This document shows positions 1 to 8,561 of a stretch of DNA of 64,000 nt, piece by piece (position 1 is the stretch's first letter; each line of letters opens with the position of its first letter). The position numbers and the translations under genes are program-made. Source of the stretch: Eurosta solidaginis (taxonomy: Eukaryota > Arthropoda > Insecta > Diptera > Tephritidae); assembly GCF_040869045.1 (NCBI RefSeq), contig NC_090323.1, positions 259,722,392-259,786,391 on the forward strand. The letters are read 5' to 3'. The notes below the pieces were generated by a model. That model saw only the letters and a program-made list of their open reading frames with translations, was not told where the DNA came from and made no database searches.

Positions 1-1
1 A

Positions 2-1200
2 GTGCTAACTAAGCAAAATCCAATATCGTTACTCATATTTAGAGATTCTCTCAATCAAACACTTCACGGTGGAGTGCAACAAATGGTGGCATACGTTATG
101 CGTCGATTTTGGATCTTATCTGCCCGAAGCCTGTCTAGATCAGTACTTCGACACTGCCTTGTGTGTTTCAAATATGTTGCGAAAATGCATGAACAAAAGA
201 TGGGTGATCTACCAGCAGTGAGACTTCAACCTACCAGACCATTCAAACACAGCGGACTAGACTATGCTGGGCCCGTTTTAATAAGAAATTCTACATCACG
301 TAAAGCGCCAGCTGTTAAGGCTTATATCTGCATTTTTGTCTGCATGTGCACGAAAGCTATTCACCTTGAAGTAGTATCCAGCTTAACTACGGAGCCCTTC
401 ATGGCAGCTTACCGAAGATTTATTTCAAGAAGAGGACGTTGCACAGACTTGTATTCTGATTGCGGCTCAACGTCATTGGAGCCAAAATAGAACTTAAAAT
501 TTGCTTCGAAATTCAAAAAATAAAGTTACCCGAGTACTTGGCAGCTGGACTGGCTAACGAAGGAACCACCTGGCATTTTATTCCGCCCGGCTCACCTAAC
601 TTCGGTGGTTTATGGGAAGCGGGTGTAAAATCCGTAAAGCATCATCTGCGACGTGTTATGCGTGATTAAAGACTTACATTTGAAGAATTAACCACGCTTT
701 TAGCCCAAATTGAGAGCTGCTTGAACTCACGACCACTGTGTCCTTTACCCGGCCAACTTGCCGACAACCACGCGCTAACTCCCGCACATTTTCTTGTTGG
801 TGAATCAACAACCTGTGTATCTGAATATGATCTACTAGCTTACGAGGAAAATTCTAGAAGCCGCTGGAAGTTAGTTGAACGACGTAAACAGCATTTTTGG
901 AAAAGATGGAGCAGTGAGTATATTCACACCCTACAAACACGTTCCAAATGGCCTCATACTAATCGAAACCTAGAAGTTGGCGACATTGTTTTACTGCAGC
1001 ACGAACGAAGTGCACCAGGGTACTGGCCCTTAGCGAGAGTACATCAAACCCATCCTGGGACAGATGGATTGGTAAGGGTGGTTACACTTTTACTCAACGG
1101 TAACCTGCTGAAGCGTCCGATATCCAAGGTGTGTCTGCTACCAATAATGGAGTCTACCAACAAGGACCAGGAACAACCTGAACCACAAGATAACACCTAA
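2..1200 (+). pseudogene. BEL/Pao retrotransposon integrase and C-terminal pol domain (broken)
   Basis: The frame is open at the window edge and encodes an integrase of the BEL/Pao type. It shows a zinc-binding HHCC region (His22 of HGG, then RHCLVC with Cys52 and Cys55), the first catalytic Asp in HSGLDYAGP (residue 87), the second Asp in YSDCG, and after a frame change near 465-480 the catalytic Glu in GGLWEAGVKS. From 721 the C-terminal pol domain (DUF5641-like) follows, with the landmarks LNSRPLCP, LTPAHFLVG, VGDIVLLQ and YWPLARV. Two lesions kill the gene: a one- or two-base indel around 465-480 and an in-frame TAA at 667-669. The 5' part of pol lies outside the window. BEL/Pao is favoured over Gypsy by the MGDLP, DYAGP and YSDCG signatures and by the terminal domain. 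Confidence 0.9.
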
Positions 1201-1223
1201 GCAATTCAAGAACAGTCGTTCTT

Positions 1224-1500
1224 AGTGGGGGAGAATGTTTGGTTTTCATCAACTTACTTACTTCGTTTTATCCACATTGTACTTATCTCACCTTGTACTT
1301 TACTAACCCTACTCCTAAAATTTATCGATTAATCTTAATATCAATCATTCATCAGCACTACTTGTTAACCATCACTACTTTGAACAAAAAAAGATATTAG
1401 CAGCAAAATTCAATCGTGTTGAGTTTTTATTTATTGTTAATGCACTAAAGTCAAGGTAGTGAGTTCTTTTTTCTATTAATGTATCCAACACCGAGACTGA
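1224..1500 (+). repeat. Polypurine tract and start of the BEL/Pao 3' LTR
   Basis: Twenty-four bases after the pol stop codon there is a purine tract, AGTGGGGGAGAA (1224-1235), followed at once by TGTTTGG at 1236. That is the expected arrangement of plus-strand priming site and LTR start. The LTR's right end is not visible because no second copy lies in the window; the end given is arbitrary, set before recognisable gag sequence begins. Confidence 0.55.
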
Positions 1501-1551
1501 AACATTGAGAGGTCGTGTATAGGAGCTGCAACTAAATCGCCCAGTTGTTTC

Positions 1552-2208
1552 AGCAAGCAATCCGAAGGTAAAAACTGCATCTTTTGACGGCTCTGTTCCT
1601 TTCCAGGTATTTAAGCTGCAATTTGAGAAGACGTCAGCAGTGAGCAACTGGAATGCGGAAGATAAAGTTGCTGCACTGTTCGTGGCATTGAAGGGCCTGC
1701 AGTGGAAATCTTACAGAATATTCCAGAGTACGAACGGAAGAGTTATGAAGCATTGATGGCCGATGTCGAGCGACGTTACGGAAGCGAACACAGGAAACAG
1801 ATATATCAAATAGAAAAACAAAACCGTACCAAAAAGCTAATAAGACTTTGCAAAAGTTTGCTTCGGATGTTGAAAGGTTGGCTCATTTGGCAAATGCGGA
1901 CGCACCCGTGGAGTACTCCGAAAGAGTAAAAATCCAGAGTTTTATAAATGGCATACGGAACGTACAAACGAAGCGAGCGGCATATGCAAACCCAAAATCG
2001 ACATTCGCAGAAACGGTATCCCATGCACTGACTCAGAAACAGCGTCTCTTTTGAGTAACCCGCATGCAAAGCTCGTCGCGTGGAAGTGGAAAGCCCAGAC
2101 TGGGTAGACACAATTTTGGAAGCATGAAAAGGAACGCAGCAGAAAAACGATGGTGTCGTCAAATGCCTTAAATGCGGAAAGCCAGGGCACATTGCACGTC
2201 ATTGCAGC
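1552..2208 (+). pseudogene. Ty3/Gypsy-type Gag remnant with CCHC zinc knuckle
   Basis: Read across frames, this stretch encodes a typical insect Gypsy-type Gag: a segment with FDGSVPFQVFKLQFE and WNAEDKVAALFVALKG (about 1570-1695), a second with EILQNIPEYERKSYEALM and a YGSEHRKQ motif (1702-1830), and a third ending with AETVSHALTQ (1848-2040). A nucleocapsid zinc knuckle of CX2CX4HX4C form (CLKCGKPGHIARHC) lies at 2164-2205. At least three frame changes separate these pieces, so no full Gag can be made. It may have no link to the BEL element on its left, since the protease that follows is of Gypsy type. Confidence 0.8.
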
Positions 2209-2284
2209 ACCGGTCCTGGTAGTTCCAACTTAGCTGATCGTAAACGTAGAGCTTCAAAAACTTGCCCCAGCTATTGAATGTCCT

Positions 2285-2593
2285 GTGATATCTGTATCGC
2301 AAATTGGAAGGAAATCGAGCAGTCTTACCGTCAAAGGAAATGTGGATGGCAAAGAGCGTGTACTGACTGTAGACACGGGCGCATCTTTTTCTTTAATCCG
2401 ATCTGATTTGGTCAACAGGAGAATAAAGCCATTACCTGGAGCAAGATTGCGCACGATTACTGGCGAGTATAACCAAGTCCAGGGAGAAGTGGTATGTGAA
2501 GTCTTAATTGTGGAGGTCATGGTTCTACGCAAATTCTTTGTGACAGAGATCGTTGATGAAGTCATATTGGGAGTGGATTTCTTAGCTGATTAG
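2285..2593 (+). pseudogene. Retroviral-type aspartic protease domain of a Gypsy-like element
   Basis: The open frame shows the retropepsin active site VDTGASFSLI (Asp at about residue 30) and the distal VILGVDFLAD element, which corresponds to the ILG-D hydrophobic motif of retropepsins. Its position about 80 bp after the Gag zinc knuckle matches gag-protease order. A stop after FLAD ends the frame, and Helitron sequence begins almost immediately, so reverse transcriptase, RNase H and integrase are absent. This is the truncated 5' half of a Gypsy-type internal region. Confidence 0.8.
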
Positions 2594-2613
2594 GACATCA
2601 GGATCGATATGCA

Positions 2614-3790
2614 AAATGAGGTTGCAGTAGCAGTCGCATCATAAGGGATTGCAGCAACACTACTTAATGGTGGACGTATAGCGCATTCATCTCTTAAGCT
2701 TCCATTAAATTTGAACCAGAACGAAACACCTACATGCAATATCAGCAAAAACTCTGGTATGGCCACAGTCCTTAAAACGTGCAAAATTATAATTTGGGAC
2801 GAGTGCACCATGGCACATAAAAAATCGCTCAAAGCAGTTGATCGAACTCTTAAAGATTTTCGTGGAAAGGACCAGCCGATGGGAGGGGCTCTTATGCTTC
2901 TTGCAGGTGATTTTCGTCAAACATTACCAATTATTCCAAAATCAACGCCTGCAGATGAACTGAACGCTTGCTCAACGGCATCGCATCTGTGGAACCATGT
3001 ACAAAAAATTACACTAACAACAAATATGCGTGTGCCCAAATATTTTCCAAGCAACTTTTGGATATTGGAAACGGTGTAGTGCCCATTGATCGCACAACAA
3101 ATGAGATATCATTTTCATCCAACTTTTGCAAAGTATTCAAGACGTCATAGACAGTGTATTTCCGAGCTTACAAGTCAATTACAAAAACTAGATTGGCTGC
3201 ATGAACGAGCAATTTTAGCTCCAGAGAACGATGATATTAACAAATTAAATTATCAAATTCAATTGAAAATTTCCGGAGATACGGTTCAGTATAAATCCAT
3301 TGATACGATAATGGACAGAGATCAAGCTGTTAATTACCGATGTAAATTTCTAAATTCTTTAGAGCCACCTGGAATGCCTATACTTATTCGAAACTTGAAC
3401 GCGCCAAAACTTTGCAACGGAACCAGGGTAGTAATAAAAATGTTAACACCGAATTTGATCGAGGCAACAATCATTAGCGGTAAATTCAAAGGGAAGACGT
3501 GCTGGTTCCACGTATACCGATGATTTCCAACGATTTACGTTTCGAATTCAAGCGGCTTCAATTCCCGGTGCGTCTTGCCTTTGCTATAACCATAAATAAA
3601 GCACAAGGGCAATCACTAACTATCGCTGGCTTGGATTTGAGAAATTCGTGTTTTTCACATGGCCAATTATATGTCGCCTGTTCACGAGTCGGATCACCAA
3701 AAAATTTATTTATTTACACACCTAATGAAAAAACCAAAAATATTGTTTATCTTTACTTTCTCTTTCGCGTTACTGTTTGCCTTCCTTAGC
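2614..3790 (+). pseudogene. Helitron RepHel helicase, C-terminal half (broken)
   Basis: Pif1-like SF1B helicase motifs run in order: SGIAATLLNGGR (motif Ia region, with a stop just before it at 2641-2643), IIWDECTM (Walker B, about 2788-2811), LLAGDFRQTLPII (motif III, 2899-2937), LHERAILAPENDD (about 3200), FAITINKAQGQSL (motif V, about 3580-3618) and QLYVACSRVG (motif VI, about 3664-3693). The frame shifts near 3040-3110 and again between 3499 and 3523. Walker A and the Rep endonuclease are missing. The final codons (YTPNEKTKNIVY, 3715-3750) match the usual end of these helicases, after which the sequence departs from Helitron. In RepHel proteins this domain unwinds DNA during rolling-circle transposition. 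Confidence 0.88.
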
Positions 3791-4513
3791 TGTATTTTTA
3801 CTAATACTAACTCGGAATATCGCGCTGTGAATGGCAGTGATTGCAATAGAAAGGATAGCCCATATGCGGTGGGAATACATATTGACAAGATTTATCGTTG
3901 CATGGGTGCTTTCAGCACTTTGAGGAAGGTGCTTACATCTGACTTTTGCTTGGGAAATTGCGACGCGTCTCGCATCACTATTATAGCTGGTGCAACCGAT
4001 TTACGTAAAGCAAAAACAGTTCGCACTGGGGAGCGTATAATTCGTCCAAGTGATTTTACTACGAGGCTGGTAGAAATGGATTTAGCTGTGATTTATTTGA
4101 ATGCATATATCACCGAGAGACCAAACCTACAAAAAATATCACTTTGCGAAACTGCATTAAACCCGGGCGTAAAATTGCAAATCAGTTCATGGGGTTCGAA
4201 AGCTGGAATGGATTTGGAAGTTTCGCATGTACTCCAATCTGCAGAATTTGAGGTAATCCCAACCAACGAATGTAAGGAGCAATATGAGGCTCATTATGCT
4301 GCGGAAAGTAGAACTCTCCCACCAACAGCAATTTGTTTAATGGATACGCAGCATACAAAGAATACGTGTTGGGGAGATCCTGGTGCACCGGCCGTTAAGG
4401 ATGGAACACTTTGTGCGATGGTAGCAGGTGGGCACCAACATTATCCGATTATATACACAAGTATGAGGAATATTGATGTTCGAGATTTTATAGAAAGTGC
4501 GAAAAAATCTTAA
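3725..4513 (+). CDS. Secreted serine-protease homologue (chymotrypsin fold, catalytically dead), single exon
   Basis: An uninterrupted 262-residue frame. Residues 1-30 (MKKPKILFIF then a Phe/Leu-rich core) look like a signal peptide. YRAVNG at 32-37 replaces the R-IVGG activation site and is followed by the usual PYAVGIH. Of the triad, His57 is lost (VLTSDFC in place of VLTAAHC, Phe74), Asp102 is kept (MDLAVI, Asp119), and Ser195 is lost (CWGDPGAP in place of the GDSGGP site, Pro219). Cysteines expected of the fold are kept. Such homologues are common among secreted and reproductive-tract proteins of flies; its own role is unknown. The start codon lies inside the end of the Helitron helicase in another frame, so at least the first nine residues are read from Helitron DNA. 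A longer frame from 3659 exists, but it would bury the signal peptide. The stop lies 10 bp before DINE-like copy A. It may be a recent gene, a captured fragment or a young pseudogene. Confidence 0.72.
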   Translation: MKKPKILFIFTFSFALLFAFLSCIFTNTNSEYRAVNGSDCNRKDSPYAVGIHIDKIYRCMGAFSTLRKVLTSDFCLGNCDASRITIIAGATDLRKAKTVRTGERIIRPSDFTTRLVEMDLAVIYLNAYITERPNLQKISLCETALNPGVKLQISSWGSKAGMDLEVSHVLQSAEFEVIPTNECKEQYEAHYAAESRTLPPTAICLMDTQHTKNTCWGDPGAPAVKDGTLCAMVAGGHQHYPIIYTSMRNIDVRDFIESAKKS

Positions 4514-4523
4514 TTTCAAGGTG

Positions 4524-6935
4524 TTTTTATACTCAGTTGAGCAGAGCTCACAGAGTATATTAAGTTTGATTGGATAACGGTTGGTTGTACATATATAAAG
4601 GAATCGAGATAGATATAGACTTCCATATATCAAAATAATCAGGATCGAAAAAAAATTTGATTGAGCCATGTCCGTCCGTCCGTCCGTCCGTCCGTCCGTT
4701 AACACGATAACTTGAGTAAATTTTGAGGTATCTTGATGAAATTTGGTATGCAGGTTCCTGAGCACTCATCTCAGATCGCTATTTAAAATGAACGATATCG
4801 GACTATAACCACGCCCACTTTTTCGATATCGAAAATTTCGAAAAACCGAAAAAGTGCGATAATTCATTACAAAAGACCGATAAAGCGACGAAACTTGGTA
4901 GATGAGTTGAGCTTATGACGGAAAATAGAAAATTAGTAAAATTTTGGACAATGGGCGTGGCACCGCCCACTTTTAAAAGAAGGTAATTTAAAATTTTTGC
5001 AAGCTGTAATTTGGCAGTCGTTGAAGATATCATGATGAAATTTGCAGGAACGTTACTCTTATTACTATATGTACGCTTAATAAAAAGTAGCAAAATCGGA
5101 GAAGGACCACGCCCACTTTTAAAAAAAATTTTTTTTAAAAGTAAAATTTTAACAAAAAATTTAATATTTTTACAGTATATAAGTAAATTATGTCAAGATT
5201 CAACTCCAGTAATGATATGGTGCAACAAAATACAAAAATAAAAGAAAATTTAAAAATGGGTGTGGCTCCGCCCTTTTTCATTTAATTTGTCTAGGATACT
5301 TTTAACGCCATAAGTCGAACAAAAATTAACCAATCCTTTTGAAATTTGGTAGGGGCATAGATTTTGTGGCGTTAACTGTTTTCTGTGAAAATGGGCGAAA
5401 TCGGTTGATGCCACGCCCAGTTTTTATACACAGTCGTCCGTCTGTCCTTCCGCATGGCCGTTAACACGATAACTTGAGCAAAAATCGATATATCTTTACT
5501 AAACTCAGTTCACGTACTTATCTGAACTCACTTTATCTTGGTATGAAAAATGAACGAAATCCGACTATGACCACGCCCACTTTTTCCATATCGAAAATTA
5601 CGAAAATTGAAAAAAATGCCATAATTCTATACCAAATACGAAAAAAGGGATGAAATATGGTAAGGTAATTGGATTGTTTTATTGACGCGAAATATAACTT
5701 TAGAAAAAACTTTATAAAATGATTGTGACACCTACCATATTAAGTAGAAGAAAATGAAAAAGTTCTGCAGGGCGAAATAAAAAACCCTTAAAATCTTGGC
5801 AGGTATTACATATATAAATAAATTAGCGGTATCCAACAGATGATGTTCTGGGTCACCCTGGTCCACATTTTGGTCGATATCTGGAAAACGCCTTCACATA
5901 TACAACTACCACCACTCCCTTTTAAAACTCTCATTAATACCTTTAATTTGATACCCATATCGTACAAACTCATTCTAGAGTCACCCCTGGTCCACCTTTA
6001 TGGCGATATTTCGAAAAGGCGAACACCTATAGAACGAAGGCCCACTCCCTTTTAAAAATACTCATTAACACCTTTCATTTGATACCCATATCGTACAAAC
6101 AAAGTCTAGAGTCACTCCTGGTCCAGAAAGGCCCACTCCCTCTTAAAATACTCATTAACTCCTTTCGTTTGATACCCATATTGCACAAACGAATTCTAGG
6201 GTCACCCCTGGTCCACCTTTATGGCGATATCTCGAAACGGCGTCCACCTATGGAACTAAGGATTACTCCCTTTTAAAATACTCATTAACACCTTTCATTT
6301 GATACCCATATCGTACAAACGCATTCTAGAGTCACACCTGGTCCATCTTTATGGCGATATCTCGAAAAGGCGTCCACCTATAGAACTAAGGCCCACTCCC
6401 TCTTAAAATACTCATTAACTCCTTTCGTTTGATACCCATATTGCACAAACGAATTCTAGAGTCACCCCTGGTCCACCTTTATGGCGATATCTCGAAAAGG
6501 GGTCCACCTATAGAACTAAGCCCCACGCCCTTTTAAAATAATCATTAACACCTTTCATTTGATACCCATATCATACAAACAAATTCTAAAGTCACCCCTG
6601 GTCCACCTTTATGGCGATACCTCGAAAAGGCGAACACCTATAAAACGAAGGCCCACTCCCTTTTAAAAATACTCATTAACACCTTTCATTTGATACCCAT
6701 ATCGTAAAAACAAAGTCTAGAGTCACCCCTTGTCCACCTTTATTGCGATACCTCGAAAATGCGTCCACCTATAGAACTAAGGCCCACTCCCTCTTAAAAT
6801 ACTCATTAACTCCTTTCGTTTGATACCCATATTGCACAAACGAATTCTAGAGTCACCCCTGGCTCACCTTTATGGCGTTATCTCGAAACGGCGTCCACCT
6901 ATAGAACTAAGGCCCACTCCCTTTTAAAATACTTA
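4524..6935 (+). mobile_element. DINE-1/Helentron-like element, copy A (3' end missing)
   Basis: It starts with TTTTTATACTCAGTTGAG, whose ACTCAGTTGAG recurs inverted near the 3' end of complete copies. An imperfect hairpin (TATACTC/GAGTATA) covers the first 35 bp, and a (CCGT)n run lies at 4672-4698. About 1.2 kb of diverged 150-bp modules follows, then a 130-bp tandem array. There is no coding capacity; short open frames inside it are by-products of the repeats. The element is cut at 6935 by an LTR retrotransposon. The assignment rests on layout (subterminal inverted repeats, tandem core, hairpin end), not on sequence matching. Confidence 0.75.
5930..6935 (+). repeat. 130-bp tandem array of copy A
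   Basis: About eight head-to-tail units of roughly 130 bp. Each contains TTTGATACCCATATCGTAC, GAGTCACCCCTGGTCCACC, TATGGCGATATCTCGAAA and GCCCACTCCCTTTTAAAATA. Units differ from each other by several percent, with unit 6120-6160 internally shortened. The same array in reverse complement recurs in every other long copy of the family. Confidence 0.9.
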
Positions 6936-7625
6936 TGAGGTGGGTTTGGTCAAAGGCTGAGGTATGCTCAAGTCAATCCAGAGTCGGATGGAGGTCCCAC
7001 TTCCCCCACCTAAATAAATACACAGTAAATTAGTGTTTTTATTTCGAACACACACACACACGCGGCTCTCAGGCTAAAATATCCACAACCTTTAATCCTG
7101 GAGAGAGAGAGAGAGATGTTCACTAGGTAGTGTCGCTGACAATATAGTGTAACCCAAGGACGACGGCTCTCCACAGATAGAGGGAGATAGAGTGCTAGCT
7201 AAGTGGTGGCTGAGATGGTGAAGACGACGGTGGCTCTCGCTAAGGGGTGCTAACGGCGGTAGTAATGACGGCGGTAGTTAGGATCACGCCCGAAGAGAGA
7301 TTACTGGGTGACGGTGGCTCTCACCAAATAGCTGTGATGACGGTGGTAGCTAGACTGCGGGATGGGATGTCCAAGGATCGGGATGGCGATGATGTTGTAC
7401 CTACGGCGAAGTGTCTCTATTAGTATGAGGCTAACTAACTACAATATATTGGCTCGGGTATTCGGCTAGGGTAGTAGGGGAGTTTGTCCCGCCACAGGCG
7501 TTGGGAAGTGTTCCCCTCTTACCTGAGCCGTATATCCGTGCATTACCCTTCCTCTGAGTAATAGGGGGGTGAGTCCCGGTTTACTCAGAGGAGATGATAG
7601 CAAAATATTTGGGTTGCCCAATAGG

Positions 7626-7658
<33 letters not shown>

Positions 7659-8411
7659 AGTACCATCGGCAGAACCGACCTTGTAACTTTACCCCCTCGA
7701 CCCAAAGGGAGTACCTGGAATATGGGTAGAGCTGCCCAATAGGCCTGGGGGGAAGTACCATCGGCAGAACCGACCTTGTAACTTTACCCCCCTCGACCCA
7801 AAGGGAGTCCCTACAATGTATTTATATTGGCTCGAGCAGTCTACTAGAGTAGTGGGGAAATCCGCCCCGCCAATGGCGTTGGGACGGGTTTCCTTCCTAC
7901 CCGAGAAGGCTGCTCGTGCATTACCTTTCCGATGAGTAATAAGGGGTGTGAATCCCGTCTTACTCACCGGAAATGTGGGTAAACCTGCGGGGTGTCCGAT
8001 AAGCAGGGGGGGCGTACCATCGGTGGAACCGACCTTGTAACGCACCCTCCTAACCCAAAGGGCATCCCTTGTCGACCGCCAGTGGCGACCGACACGCACT
8101 TCACTTACCTACGGCGAAGTGTGCCTGGTGTATTCCGGCCAATCATCTTATTCATAGGTAACTATGAACACGTTGGGAATTATGCTCGCATTGTCGCGCA
8201 CAGCGCGCCACGAATGAAAATTCCCAAGCATTGTGCGTTCACCATCGCTGGCTTGCTTTGTGCTTGCGCGATGGTTGCTGGGCCGGTATGTATGTATATA
8301 TGTATGTCGGTACATACACTACTAGGGGTGGGCAGTAAATGGAAAATATGATGTTAGGGGTGGGCGCTAAATAGAAAATAGATATTGTGGCGTAGCATTT
8401 GCTACGTTACA
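6936..8411 (-). repeat. 3' LTR of a Gypsy-type retrotransposon, GC-rich with internal direct repeats
   Basis: On the minus strand the sequence begins TGTAACGTAGC right after a purine tract (GGAGGGGGAC, 8412-8421) and ends CCCACCTCA at 6936, the TG...CA ends of an LTR. The length is about 1.48 kb, long for an insect LTR. It holds a direct repeat pair with a period near 375 bp (7478-7725 and 7855-8070, sharing the plus-strand text GCATTACC, GAGTAATA and CCATCGG.GAACCGACCTTG) and an extra copy of part of it at 7750-7810. It also has (CA)n, (GA)n and a poly-G run. Its GC content is well above that of the surrounding DNA. It interrupts DINE-like copy A. Confidence 0.6.
7628..7656 (+). repeat. Poly-G run of 29
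   Basis: An uninterrupted run of 29 G on the plus strand, at a spot where the sister repeat at 7745-7752 has only about seven G and the one at 8005-8011 has seven. It is probably slippage expansion of a short G tract. Exact length is unreliable in sequencing. Confidence 0.9.
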
Positions 8412-8560
8412 GTCCCCCTCCTACTTCGGCGGGCGAAAGGTTGTGGTATTCCAGGGTTTTTGCGCGGAGGCCTGAACTACCATGGGCAGAGCCCAGGCAT
8501 GTTTTATCATCGGTTGAATCCGATGGCTCAGCCGACATGTGTGTATATGTGTTCGTTGAT
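8407..8560 (-). pseudogene. Extreme C-terminus of Gypsy-type Pol
   Basis: On the minus strand a frame runs into the purine tract with the ending LSPAEVGGGL and its TAA lies within the first bases of the LTR. A polypeptide ending in Gly-Gly-Gly-Leu encoded by the purine tract and a stop inside the LTR is typical of some Gypsy elements. Only about 50 codons are retroelement; the frame continues into DINE-like copy B upstream, which has replaced the rest. Confidence 0.55.
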
Positions 8561-8561
8561 G

